This document shows positions 7,090 through 15,112 of a stretch of 64,000 nt of DNA, one piece after another. The stretch comes from Streptomyces cirratus (GTDB taxonomy: Bacteria > Actinomycetota > Actinomycetes > Streptomycetales > Streptomycetaceae): positions 186,001 through 250,000 of the forward strand of contig NZ_BMVP01000006.1 in the NCBI RefSeq assembly GCF_014650775.1, written 5' to 3'. The notes below the pieces were generated by a model. That model saw nothing but the letters and a program-made list of their open reading frames with translations, searched no databases and had not been told where the DNA came from. Numbering within the stretch: the stretch's first letter is position 1; each line of letters opens with the position of its first letter. The position numbers and the translations under genes are program-made.

Positions 7090-9350
7090 GTACCGACCCC
7101 GCCGCCACCGACGCCGCGGACGAACCGGACGCCCCCGGCCCCGAGGCCGAGGCGGCCCGGGACGCGCGTGCCCCGCGACCGGCCGGGGAGGAATCCGCGG
7201 CAGGGCGCTCGGACGTCTCGCCCGACGAAGCCGGTCCGGGTCCCGGGCAGGCCGCCGAACCGGAATCCGCTCAGGACCCGGAGGGGAGCGCGGACGGGGC
7301 CGAAGGCGCACCCGGGACGTCGGAGGGCTCGGACGGGGGTGCCGCGGCAACGGCAGGCGCGGACGGTACGGCCGCGGAGGGCGCCAAGCCCGGGCTCAGC
7401 GAGGCGCAGGCGGAGCTGGCCGCGCAGAAGATCGAGCGGGAGCGGATCGCCCGGCGCAAGGCGGAGCGGCAGGCACCGGTCGAGGCGGGCGCCGGCCTCA
7501 GCGGCACGGCCGCCGACCTGCTGGCCGCCGTACGGGCGGTGGAGAGCGGGGCCAAGCCCCCGGCCGCGTACTTCGACGACGCTCCGGCCGCGCCGCGCAG
7601 GGCCGCCGCCCCCACTCCCCCGTCGCCCCGCCCCACCGCGCCGGTCGCGGCGGCCGGCGACGTCGAGGGCGTACGGGCCGTGCTGGCCCGGGGCGGAGCA
7701 CCGGAGGCGCTCGCCGGGGCGGCCGCCACCGCGCTCGGGGAAGGCGCCGCCGGACAGCTCGAGGAGAACCCGTGGCGGCTGCTGGCGGTGGCCGGGGTGC
7801 GCCCCGCCCAGGCAGACGGGTTCGCCCGCGCCCTGCTGGGCAACGGGGCGGGGCCGGGGGACGAGCGCCGGGGCGGCGCCCTGGTGGCCTGGCTGCTGGC
7901 CCAGGCCGCGCTCAAGGGGCACACCGCCCTGGAGGCGCCGGTCCTGGAGAAGGCGCTGGCCCAGTACGGCGTGCCGGACCCGGCCGGGGCGCTCGAACAG
8001 GCCATCGGCGAAGGCGCCGTGCTGGTGTTCCACGAACCGTCGGCCGACGCGGAGTCTGCGGAGCCGGCCCGGTCCGCACAGGCCGCGGAAGACGAGCAGG
8101 ACGAGCGGCCCGGCACGGTCCTGGTGGGGCTGGAGGGCTACGCGCTGGCCGAGGAGAGCCTCGCCGACGGCCTGGCCCGCCTGGCCAGCACGTTCGCCGG
8201 CCCCGCGGACTGGGAGGAGGCCGCCGGGGGCGGCCCGGGCGCCGACCTGATCCGGGCCGTCTCCGGACACGGCCTGGTCACCCACACCGGCGGCGAGGCC
8301 GCCCGCGGCGAACCGGCGGCCCTGCTGGCAGCAGCGCGGCGGCTCGGCCTGCGGGCCGGCCTGGCCGCGCACACCCCCGCGGAGGGCGCCGTCACCGTGG
8401 CGGGCCTGCTCGACGGGACGGAGGGGCCCGGGCGGGACGCCGACGGGCAGTTCGCGCTGGACCTGCTCATCGTCCTGGACGCGCCCCAGCTGGACGTGGA
8501 GAGCGCGGCCGCGCTGGTCGAGTCGGTGCCCGACGGGGCCCGTCTGGTGCTGTCCGGGGACCCCGCCGTACTCGGTTCCGCGGGGCCCGGGCGGGTGTTC
8601 GCCGATGTGCTGGCGGCCCGGACCTGCCCCCAGGTCGTCTCCCGGATCCCGGATCCGGGGCCGCTGGGCGAGCTGGTGTCGGGCATCGGCGTCGGTGAGC
8701 TCAACCAGGTCGACGCCCCCGGCAAGGAGGTCGTCATCGTCCCAGTGCGGGACGCGGGCGAGGCCGTCCACCGCACGGTCCAGCTGGTGGCCGAGTCGGT
8801 ACCGCGCGCCTTCGGGATCCCGGCGGACGACGTGCAGGTGATCACCCCGGGCCACGGCGGTTCGGCGGGGACCCGGGCGCTGAACGCGGCCCTCAAGGAG
8901 CGGCTGAACCCCGGCCCGGGCCGGTTCGGCGGCTTCGACCCCGGCGACAAGGTGGTGTACGTGCCCGCGCCGGGGCGGGCCCGGCCGGCCCGGGTGGTGT
9001 CGGCCGACGCGCAGGGGCTGCACCTGGAGGCGGCGGGCGCGCGGATCGTCGTACCGAAGGAGCGGGTGGAGTCGGCGGTGCGGCACGGCTGGGCCGTGAC
9101 CGGGCACCAGGCCGTGGGCGCGCGCTGGCCGGCGGTGGTCGTGGTGCTGCCCGGGGACGCGGCGGACGCGCTGTCCCGGGACTGGGTGTACACCGCGTTC
9201 GGGCGCGCCGAGCGGCACCTGTCGGTGGTGCACGGCGTCGACCAGGCGCTGGCGCGCGCGGTGGCCGAGGTACCGGCCAAGCCGCGTACGACCCGGCTGG
9301 CGGACCTGCTGCGGGCCCTCGCGGCAGCCGCCGCGGAACAGCCCCGGTAA
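7086..9350 (+). CDS. RecD2-like protein with degenerate helicase motifs (helix-hairpin-helix protein)
   Basis: A 754-residue protein with three parts. Residues 1-100 are an Ala/Pro/acidic low-complexity region, and about 105-125 form a charged helix (QKIERERIARRKAERQ). Residues about 222-320 match the RecD2 N-terminal helix-hairpin-helix region (ENPWRLLAVAGVRPAQADGF...). The rest follows the RecD helicase order but with eroded ATPase sites. TGGEAARGEPAA at 401-412 stands where TGGPGTGKTT is expected, and LLIVLDAPQLD at 460 replaces the Walker B DEAS. LVLSGDPAVLGSAGPGRVFADV, the TRALNAALKERLNP strand and YTAFGRAERH remain recognisable. It therefore looks like a non-catalytic DNA-binding relative. 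Translationally coupled to the aldo/keto reductase by GTGA. Confidence 0.8.
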   Translation: MSTDPAATDAADEPDAPGPEAEAARDARAPRPAGEESAAGRSDVSPDEAGPGPGQAAEPESAQDPEGSADGAEGAPGTSEGSDGGAAATAGADGTAAEGAKPGLSEAQAELAAQKIERERIARRKAERQAPVEAGAGLSGTAADLLAAVRAVESGAKPPAAYFDDAPAAPRRAAAPTPPSPRPTAPVAAAGDVEGVRAVLARGGAPEALAGAAATALGEGAAGQLEENPWRLLAVAGVRPAQADGFARALLGNGAGPGDERRGGALVAWLLAQAALKGHTALEAPVLEKALAQYGVPDPAGALEQAIGEGAVLVFHEPSADAESAEPARSAQAAEDEQDERPGTVLVGLEGYALAEESLADGLARLASTFAGPADWEEAAGGGPGADLIRAVSGHGLVTHTGGEAARGEPAALLAAARRLGLRAGLAAHTPAEGAVTVAGLLDGTEGPGRDADGQFALDLLIVLDAPQLDVESAAALVESVPDGARLVLSGDPAVLGSAGPGRVFADVLAARTCPQVVSRIPDPGPLGELVSGIGVGELNQVDAPGKEVVIVPVRDAGEAVHRTVQLVAESVPRAFGIPADDVQVITPGHGGSAGTRALNAALKERLNPGPGRFGGFDPGDKVVYVPAPGRARPARVVSADAQGLHLEAAGARIVVPKERVESAVRHGWAVTGHQAVGARWPAVVVVLPGDAADALSRDWVYTAFGRAERHLSVVHGVDQALARAVAEVPAKPRTTRLADLLRALAAAAAEQPR

Positions 9351-9365
9351 CGACGGCAGCGGCGA

Positions 9366-9405
9366 GGTGCGGGGCCCCCGTCCCGGTCCGGGGCGGGGGC
9401 CCGCA
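9366..9405. terminator. Bidirectional hairpin between convergent genes
   Basis: Long G+C inverted repeat. GTGCGGGGCCCCCGTCCC at 9366 onward pairs, with one bulged G and one mismatch, with the run ending GGGGGCCCGCAC at 9405. It sits between the convergent stops at 9350 and 9420. Confidence 0.75.
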
Positions 9406-9419
9406 CCGTCGTGCGGTGG

Positions 9420-10082
9420 TCAGGCCGGGGTGAGGCCCGCAGCCGTGGCGCCGTCCGGCACGTCGTCGTCCTCGAAGTCGTCCGGCTCCTCGTCGAAGAC
9501 GGAACTCACGTCGAACCGGTGCAGCACGTTCTGCGCGTCGGCGTGCTCGAAGGGCGAGTCGAGCCACTCGCCCGGTTCCGAGACCTCTTCCGTGGCGGCG
9601 ATCCACAGCGTGGAGTCGCCCTCCTCCAGGCCGAACTCGCGGTAGCGGGAGTGGATCTCGTCGGGCTCGTACTCCCCGAAGAGGACGCCCAGCGCCCCGG
9701 CGGTTCCGCCGTCCTCGACGGGCTCGGCGTCCGGGTCGTGCGCGGCGACGCGATCGGCCTGGGCGATCAGGCGCTGTGGTTCGACCACGGCGTAGTCGCG
9801 GCGGATGAGCACGCTGAACGCGGCGGGCTCGGCGGGGCCGGTGTACGGCACACCGTCCTCGGGGGTGGGGATCTCGAAGGGGGTGACCTCGTCGTAGCGG
9901 TCGTAGAGCAGTTCGTCGTACTCGTCGGCGGCGGCGGCGAGCTCGTTGAACGCGGCGTAGACGGCCGGGTCGTCGTCCCCGATCCTGCTCTCGACCGCGG
10001 CGAGGTGACGGTCGAGCGCGGCCTTGACCGCCTCGGCGGCGGCGCGTACCTCGGCAACAGTGGGCAGAGCGGCATCAGACAT
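9420..10082 (-). CDS. Acidic conserved hypothetical protein
   Basis: A 220-residue soluble protein, strongly acidic especially at the C-terminus (FDEEPDDFEDDDVPDG). The N-terminal 80 residues look like two amphipathic helices (VRAAAEAVKAALDRHLAAVE and FNELAAAADEYDELLYDRYDE). The middle has a short mixed alpha/beta stretch, AAFSVLIRRDYAVVEPQRLI. No catalytic motif or signal peptide is visible, and I do not recognise a named family beyond conservation in Streptomyces. ATG at 10082 (MSDAALPTVAEV) was preferred over an upstream in-frame start because it is the usual start of homologues. It is divergent from the DUF5703 gene, with 47 bases between starts. Confidence 0.75.
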   Translation of the reverse strand: MSDAALPTVAEVRAAAEAVKAALDRHLAAVESRIGDDDPAVYAAFNELAAAADEYDELLYDRYDEVTPFEIPTPEDGVPYTGPAEPAAFSVLIRRDYAVVEPQRLIAQADRVAAHDPDAEPVEDGGTAGALGVLFGEYEPDEIHSRYREFGLEEGDSTLWIAATEEVSEPGEWLDSPFEHADAQNVLHRFDVSSVFDEEPDDFEDDDVPDGATAAGLTPA

Positions 10083-10129
10083 AGTGCAGACGCTATCCGT
10101 AGGAGGCCTCTGCCCGCACAATAGATGCG

Positions 10130-10318
10130 ATGCCGGAATACGAATTTGTCGACCTGTACGTGCCCCGTGGGGTGCCGCGCCAGGAGACGACCCGCATGTT
10201 GACCGACCACGCCGAGTACGGGCACTGGGAGCTCGACCGGCTGACGCTGCTCCGGGACGGCAGTCGCCGCGTGCGGTTGCGCCGCCGGATCATCCGTCAG
10301 GTCCGCGCCACTTGGTGA
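10130..10318 (+). CDS. DUF5703 family small protein
   Basis: A 62-residue basic protein: MPEYEFVDLYVPRGVPRQET, then TRMLTDHAEYGHWELDRLTL and a very Arg-rich end (RRVRLRRRIIRQVRATW). The pattern matches the short DUF5703 family common in Streptomyces, function unknown. No membrane segment is seen. The Arg-rich tail could bind nucleic acid, which is speculation. Its stop is inside the left arm of a strong hairpin terminator. Confidence 0.8.
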   Translation: MPEYEFVDLYVPRGVPRQETTRMLTDHAEYGHWELDRLTLLRDGSRRVRLRRRIIRQVRATW

Positions 10319-10347
10319 CGCGGGCCCCCCTGGGGGGAGCCCGCGTC
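10317..10347. terminator. Bidirectional hairpin terminator
   Basis: GACGCGGGC at the left pairs perfectly with GCCCGCGTC at 10339-10347, extended inside by C5/G5. It serves the DUF5703 gene (stop 10318) and the convergent chaplin gene (stop 10377). Confidence 0.85.
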
Positions 10348-10376
10348 GGGTGTGGCCGTGTGTCCGCTTGCGTCCG

Positions 10377-11210
10377 TCAGGCGGCGTTGCGGGCGCGGCG
10401 GTAGAGCACGCTGCCGGCGAGCAGCAGGCCGCCCGCGAGCGGGAGTCCGGCCGTCAGCACGTCCCCGGAGCCGGTGGCGGCGAGGTTGCCGTTGCCCTGG
10501 CCGGGCGTTGCGTGGTCCCCCTGGCCGGGAGCTGCGGGGGTACCGGGCCGGCCCGGAGTGCCGGGGTGACCGGGCGTGCCCGGGTTACCGGGAGTCCCCG
10601 GGTTACCGGGGTTGCCGGGCGTACCGGGGTTGCCGGGGTTCCCCGGCGTACCGGGGTTGCCCGGAGTTCCAGGGTTGCCGGGCGTGCCCGGGTTACCCGG
10701 AGTCCCCGGATTGCCTGGCGTCCCCGGATTGCCGGGGTTACCAGGGTTGCCCGGCGTACCGGGGTTACCGGGCGTGCCCGGATTGCCAGGGTGGCCCGGG
10801 TGGCCCGGGTGGCCCGGGTGGTCGTCATCGCACGGCTCGTCGGGGTTGCCCGGGTGTCCGGGGTTGCCCGGGTGTCCCGGGGTTCCGGGGTTGCCCGGGT
10901 GCCCAGGGGTTCCGGGGTTGCCCGGGTGCCCAGGGTGGTCCGGCTTCGCGGGGCCGCCCGCGTTGACGCAGCGGTTGCCGAAGGCCGGGTTCAGGCCTCC
11001 GATCACGGTGACCGTGTTGCCGCAGGCGTTCACCGGCACGTCCACCGGCGCCTGCACGTTGTTGCCGGACAGCACGCCCGGCGAGTTCACCGCGTGTCCG
11101 ACCGCCCCGGCGTCCGCATGCGCGTAACCGCCGCCGAGCGCCAGCGCTCCGCCGGCGGCCGCCATGGTGATCAGGGTCTTCCTGGTGACCTGTACTACGG
11201 GTCGTCGCAT
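10377..11210 (-). CDS. chpC: Long chaplin with collagen-like stalk and sortase signal (ChpC-type)
   Basis: Secreted, cell-wall-anchored hydrophobic coat protein of aerial hyphae, 277 residues. A signal peptide (1-32, [21 protein letters not shown]) is followed by one complete chaplin domain (33-84) with [25 protein letters not shown] and [14 protein letters not shown]. Cys63 and Cys81 should form the domain disulfide. Residues about 90-232 are a Gly-Pro triplet-like repeat (units [12 protein letters not shown]) broken once by DEPCDDD. The C-terminus has LAATG (243-247), a hydrophobic helix and RRAR, a class E sortase signal. S. coelicolor long chaplins carry two chaplin domains; here the second appears replaced by the repeat stalk. 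Start ATG at 11210. It lies 153 bases downstream of chpH, same strand. Confidence 0.9.
   Translation of the reverse strand: MRRPVVQVTRKTLITMAAAGGALALGGGYAHADAGAVGHAVNSPGVLSGNNVQAPVDVPVNACGNTVTVIGGLNPAFGNRCVNAGGPAKPDHPGHPGNPGTPGHPGNPGTPGHPGNPGHPGNPDEPCDDDHPGHPGHPGHPGNPGTPGNPGTPGNPGNPGNPGTPGNPGTPGNPGTPGNPGTPGNPGTPGNPGNPGTPGNPGNPGTPGNPGTPGHPGTPGRPGTPAAPGQGDHATPGQGNGNLAATGSGDVLTAGLPLAGGLLLAGSVLYRRARNAA
10555..10935. repeat. Tandem 9/18-base repeats encoding the Gly-Pro stalk
   Basis: Degenerate tandem units such as CCGGGGTTGCCGGGCGTA and GGGTGGCCC repeat for about 380 bases inside the long chaplin gene, interrupted once near 10820-10850. On the coding strand they translate to GNPGTP and GHPGNP blocks. 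Copy number is likely to vary between strains. Confidence 0.85.
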
Positions 11211-11363
11211 CTGTACTCGTCCCCATGCTGTGTACGTTCGGTCGGCGTACAGGCCGTACACGCTCCCCCGCCTGCGACGCCGAATAGAAAAGAGATGCGG
11301 GCCCGAAAGCCCGGCAGCCCCGGAGCGCTGGAATGCGCTCCGGGGCCAAGGACTTCAGACGCG

Positions 11364-11597
11364 TCAGGCGTTGACGCAGGTGTTGCCGAAGGCCGGGTTC
11401 AGCAGGCCGATCACGTTGACGGTGTTGCCGCAGACGTTGACCGGGATGTGGATCGGGACCTGAACGACGTTGCCCGACAGGACGCCGGGGGAGCCGATGG
11501 CCGCACCCTGGGCGCCCGCGTCGGCGGCGGCCATGCCCGCACCCGCGAGAACCAGACCACCGGTGGCAGCCGCAGCGGCGACAACCTTCTTGAGCAT
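11364..11597 (-). CDS. chpH: Short chaplin ChpH
   Basis: Secreted 77-residue chaplin that assembles into the amyloid-like surface film lowering water surface tension for aerial growth. Signal peptide 1-26 (MLKKVVAAAAATGGLVLAGA, cleaved after AAA-DA region). The mature chaplin domain [21 protein letters not shown] then CGNTV and LLNPAFGNTCVNA carries Cys56 and Cys74. A good ribosome site (AGGAGGAACA) precedes the ATG at 11597. The pair with the long chaplin downstream matches the chpC-chpH arrangement of S. coelicolor. Confidence 0.96.
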   Translation of the reverse strand: MLKKVVAAAAATGGLVLAGAGMAAADAGAQGAAIGSPGVLSGNVVQVPIHIPVNVCGNTVNVIGLLNPAFGNTCVNA

Positions 11598-11734
11598 TGT
11601 TCCTCCTAGTAGGCAAGTGCGGTCCCAGCCGCGGACCGCACCACCTGTAACGAGGAGGGATCACCAGGGCTACGAGCGTATGAGCGCATTCACTCTTCTC
11701 AGTGGAATCCGCACACTTTCCCGATTCCCCGGCG

Positions 11735-13060
11735 TTAGGCGTTGTCGATGAATCGGTCCAGTACGCGAACACCGAACTTCAGCCCGTCCACCGGGACCCG
11801 CTCGTCCACTCCGTGGAACATGCCGGCGAAGTCCAGTTCGGGCGGCAGCTGGAGCGGGGCGAAGCCGAAGCACCGAATGCCCAGGTCGTCGAAGGACTTG
11901 GCGTCCGTGCCGCCCGAGAGCATGTACGGGACGGCGCGCGCGATCGGGTCCTCCGCCTTGAGGGCGCTCTGCATGGCGTCGACGAGCTTTCCGTCGAAGT
12001 CCGTTTCCAGGGCCTTGTCGGCGTGCACGTCCTCCCGCTTCACGCGCGGGCCGAGGATCCGGTCGAGGTCGGCGAAGAACTCGTCCTCGTAGCCCGGCAG
12101 GAAGCGGCCGTCGACGTGCGCGGTGGCCTGGCCGGGGATCACGTTGACCTTGTAGCCGGCGCCCAGCATCGTCGGGGCGGCCGAGTTGCGCAGCGTCGCG
12201 CCGACCATCTTGGCGATGCCGCCGAGCTTGGCGAGCGTGGCGTCCATGTTGTCGGGGTCGAGCGGGGTTCCGAGGGCGTCCGAGAGTTCGTCGAGGAACG
12301 ACCGTACGGTCTTGGTCACGCGCACCGGCCACTGGTGGCGTCCGAGCCGTCCCACGGCCTCGCACAGCTCGGTGATCGCGTTGTCGTTGTTGGTCATGGA
12401 ACCGTGGCCGGCGGTGCCCTCCACGGTGAGCCGCATCCAGTGCATGCCCTTCTGGGCGGTCTCCACCAGGTAGAGACGCAGGTTCTCGTTGACGGTGAAC
12501 GAGAAGCCGCCGACCTCGCCGATCGCCTCGGTGACGCCCTCGAAGAGGCCGGGGTGCTTGTCCACGAGGTGCCGGGCACCGTAGACGCCGCCCGCCTCCT
12601 CGTCGGCGAGGAAGGCGAGGACGATGTCGCGCGGGGGCTTGCGGCCGCTGCGCATGCGGTCGCGTACGACGGCCAGCGTCATCGCGTCCATGTCCTTCAT
12701 GTCGACCGCGCCGCGCCCCCACAGGCACCCGTCGGCGATCTCGCCGGCGAAGGGGTCGTACGTCCAGTCGGCGGCGTTGGCGGGGACCACGTCGGTGTGC
12801 CCGTGGATCAGCAGCGCCGGCCGCGAGGGGTCCTCACCCTCGATGCGCGCGACCGTGGAGGCCCGTCCCTTGTGCGACTCGAAGATCTGCGGCTCCAGCC
12901 CGACCTCGGCCAGCTTCTCCGCGACCCACTCGGCCGCCTTTCGCTCGCCGGGGCCCGAGTGGTCCCCGTAGTTGCTGGTGTCGATCCGGATGAGGTCCCG
13001 GCAGAGGTCTACGACCTCGTCCTCACCGGAGACGGTCCTGCCCGCGCTCGACTCGCTCAC
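11735..13060 (-). CDS. M20/M25/M40 family metallopeptidase
   Basis: Di-zinc exopeptidase of 441 residues, cytosolic, likely a dipeptidase or amidohydrolase. Metal and active-site motifs are intact: LLIHGHTDVVPA with the first zinc histidine, GRGAVDMKDMDAM with the bridging aspartate, AFLADEEAGGVYGARHLV with the catalytic and zinc glutamates, and LSGGTDAKSFDDLGIRCFGF near the C-terminus. The insertion VEGTAGHGSMTNNDNAI is the dimerisation domain histidine loop. ATG at 13060 gives MSESSAGRTVSGEDEVV. It stands alone between chpH and tRNA-Leu; the physiological peptide is unknown. Confidence 0.93.
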   Translation of the reverse strand: MSESSAGRTVSGEDEVVDLCRDLIRIDTSNYGDHSGPGERKAAEWVAEKLAEVGLEPQIFESHKGRASTVARIEGEDPSRPALLIHGHTDVVPANAADWTYDPFAGEIADGCLWGRGAVDMKDMDAMTLAVVRDRMRSGRKPPRDIVLAFLADEEAGGVYGARHLVDKHPGLFEGVTEAIGEVGGFSFTVNENLRLYLVETAQKGMHWMRLTVEGTAGHGSMTNNDNAITELCEAVGRLGRHQWPVRVTKTVRSFLDELSDALGTPLDPDNMDATLAKLGGIAKMVGATLRNSAAPTMLGAGYKVNVIPGQATAHVDGRFLPGYEDEFFADLDRILGPRVKREDVHADKALETDFDGKLVDAMQSALKAEDPIARAVPYMLSGGTDAKSFDDLGIRCFGFAPLQLPPELDFAGMFHGVDERVPVDGLKFGVRVLDRFIDNA

Positions 13061-13248
13061 GTGTTCCTCCCACTGATCAGTACCGGCTGCTGCCCCATCC
13101 TCCCGCTCCGCGGCGCTCTCCCCAAGGGCGGACCCCGGTCACCCGGCCGGACCCCACGGGTGGACGGGGGTGTGATCGGGGACCCCGGAATGTTTGGTAA
13201 TGTTTTCCACGTCGGAACGGCCCGCGAGGGACGCGAGACAGACACCTT

Positions 13249-13336
13249 GTCCGGGTGGCGGAATGGCAGACGCGCTAGCTTGAGGTGCTAGTGCCCTTTA
13301 TCGGGCGTGGGGGTTCAAGTCCCCCCTCGGACACCA
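13249..13336 (+). tRNA. tRNA-Leu (anticodon GAG)
   Basis: An 88-base class II tRNA with encoded CCA. The acceptor stem GTCCGGG pairs with CTCGGAC before A-CCA. The anticodon stem CTAGC/GCTAG (13275-13279 and 13287-13291) frames loop TTGAGGT, giving anticodon GAG at 13282-13284. The long variable arm (TGCCC...GGGC) and the T arm GGGGG-TTCAAGT-CCCCC are present. It reads CUC/CUU codons. Confidence 0.98.
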
Positions 13337-13343
13337 GCGAGAG

Positions 13344-13368
13344 AACCCCACTTCATGTGGGGTTTTCT
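13344..13368 (+). terminator. Rho-independent terminator of tRNA-Leu
   Basis: Eight-base-pair stem AACCCCAC/GTGGGGTT (13344-13351, 13357-13364) with loop TTCAT, followed by TTCT. It begins eight bases after the tRNA 3' end. Confidence 0.92.
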
Positions 13369-13398
13369 GCGTTTGCGGCGGGTGGCGCAGGTTCGGTG

Positions 13399-13446
13399 CC
13401 GCTACGACGAAGGACCCCGCCGGGGCGGGGTCCTTCGTCGTAGCGG
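13399..13446. terminator. Very long bidirectional hairpin
   Basis: Perfect 23-base-pair inverted repeat: CCGCTACGACGAAGGACCCC... at 13399-13421 and its complement at 13424-13446, only two bases apart. It lies just past the stop of the convergent permease (13456) and after the tRNA terminator. It probably insulates the tRNA and the permease operon from each other. Confidence 0.85.
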
Positions 13447-13455
13447 GTGGGGCTG

Positions 13456-14895
13456 TCAGTCGCGGGCGGCCGCGATGGCGGCGACGCGGCCGCGGACGAG
13501 GAACCAGCCGCCGACGAGGGCCGCGGCGATGGCCGGGACGAAGAGGACCGTGGTGCGGCCCACTCCGCCGTCGCACCACATCAGGACCAGCACGGTGAGC
13601 AGGAACGCCAGCGTGACGATCTGCGTGTACGGGGCCCAGGGCAGCCGGTAGGAGGGGCGTTCCACGCGGCCCTGCTTCGCCCGGCGCCAGAAGTGCAGCG
13701 AGCAGAGCATGACCATCGCCCAGGTGCCGAGGATGCCGAGGGAGGCGAAGTTCAGGACGATCTCGAAGGCGTCCTTCGGCATGTAGGCGTTCAGGGCGAC
13801 ACCGGCGACGCCGAAGGCCGCGGTGAACAGGACGCCGCCGTAGGGGACCTTGCCCTTGTTCATCACGCCGGTGAACTTGGGCGCCGAGCCGGACATGGCC
13901 ATCGAGCGCAGGATGCGGCCGGTGGAGTAGAGGCCGGAGTTCAGGCTGGAGAGCGCAGCGGTCAGGACGACCAGGTTCATCACGCCGGCGGCGCCGGGGA
14001 TGCCCAGCTTGTCGAAGACGGTGACGAACGGGCTCTGGTCGGACGAGTACGAGGTGTACGGGAGCAGCAGCGCGAGCAGGACGACCGAGCCGACGTAGAA
14101 CAGACCGACGCGCCACATGATCGAGTTGATCGCCTTCGGCATGATCTTCTCGGGGTTCTCGGTCTCGCCGGCGGCGACGCCGCACAGTTCGACGGAGGCG
14201 TACGCGAACACCACGCCCTGGATGACCAGCAGCATCGGGACCATGCCGACGGGGAAGATCCCACCGTTGTCGGTGATCGAGGAGAGGCCCGGGGTGTGGC
14301 CGTCGATGGGGTGGCTGGTGGCGACGAGGTAGATGCCGACGGCCAGGAAGACGACCAGGGCGGCGACCTTGACCAGGGAGAACCAGAACTCCATCTCGCC
14401 GAAGTACTTCACCGAGATCAGGTTCGCGGTGAGGACGACGGCGAGGGCGATGAAGGCGAGGACCCACTGGGGGACGTCGGTGAACATCGCCCAGAAGTGG
14501 GCGTAGGTCGCGGCGGCGGTGATGTCGGCGACGGTGGTGGTCGACCAGTTCAGGAAGTACAGCCAGCCGGCCGCATAGGCGCCCTTCTCCCCCATGAACT
14601 CGCGCGCGTAGCTGACGAAGGCGCCGGAGGACGGGCGGTAGAGGACGAGCTCGCCGAGGGCCCGTACCACGAAGAAGGCGAAGATCCCGCACACGGCGTA
14701 GGCGATCGCGAGGGAGGGCCCGGCGCCGGCGAGGCGGCCTCCGGCGCCGAGGAACAGGCCGGTGCCTATCGCCCCGCCGATGGCGATCATGTTGATGTGG
14801 CGGGACTTGAGGTCCTTGCTGTAGCCCTCGTCGCCGGCGTCGACGTGCGGGGAAGACGGCGGACTGGGGGCCTTGGCCAAGGTGCTGTCACTCAT
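13456..14895 (-). CDS. Amino acid permease (APC superfamily, AAT type)
   Basis: Proton-coupled amino acid importer of the cytoplasmic membrane, 479 residues with about twelve membrane helices. The first helix carries the consensus [18 protein letters not shown], followed by [25 protein letters not shown] and [14 protein letters not shown], all typical of the GABA/Asp/Pro permease family. [19 protein letters not shown] (helix VI-loop) is the substrate-gate signature. The start at 14895 gives a short hydrophilic N-terminus ([13 protein letters not shown]). Substrate specificity cannot be set from sequence. A second permease of a different subgroup lies upstream, separated by a terminator hairpin. 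Confidence 0.93.
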   Translation of the reverse strand: MSDSTLAKAPSPPSSPHVDAGDEGYSKDLKSRHINMIAIGGAIGTGLFLGAGGRLAGAGPSLAIAYAVCGIFAFFVVRALGELVLYRPSSGAFVSYAREFMGEKGAYAAGWLYFLNWSTTTVADITAAATYAHFWAMFTDVPQWVLAFIALAVVLTANLISVKYFGEMEFWFSLVKVAALVVFLAVGIYLVATSHPIDGHTPGLSSITDNGGIFPVGMVPMLLVIQGVVFAYASVELCGVAAGETENPEKIMPKAINSIMWRVGLFYVGSVVLLALLLPYTSYSSDQSPFVTVFDKLGIPGAAGVMNLVVLTAALSSLNSGLYSTGRILRSMAMSGSAPKFTGVMNKGKVPYGGVLFTAAFGVAGVALNAYMPKDAFEIVLNFASLGILGTWAMVMLCSLHFWRRAKQGRVERPSYRLPWAPYTQIVTLAFLLTVLVLMWCDGGVGRTTVLFVPAIAAALVGGWFLVRGRVAAIAAARD

Positions 14896-15043
14896 GTGAT
14901 GACTTCGCCTTCGTGGGTGGGACAGGCAGGTCCCGGCCGCCACGCAGGGGAGCTGGGTGGTCTCACCTGTGCCGCGGTCCGGAGGGTTGTGGCCCCAGGA
15001 GACCATGAGGCTCCGCTGCCCGCCAAAAACGCGTCATGTGCAC

Positions 15044-15084
15044 CGAAGCCCCCGGCGACCATGGAAAGGGCGCCGGGGGCTTCG
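15044..15084 (-). terminator. Hairpin terminator after the upstream APC permease
   Basis: Perfect 14-base-pair stem, CGAAGCCCCCGGCG at 15044-15057 and its complement at 15071-15084, with a 13-base loop. It is 29 bases past the minus-strand stop at 15113, so the two permeases are probably separate transcripts. Confidence 0.8.
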
Positions 15085-15112
15085 CCGAGGCTTCGAAGCA
15101 GGGGTGACGGGG

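Noticed and set aside
10555-10935. CRISPR-like tandem array
   Set aside because: There are no unique spacers; the units are in-frame Gly-Pro codons of a chaplin stalk.
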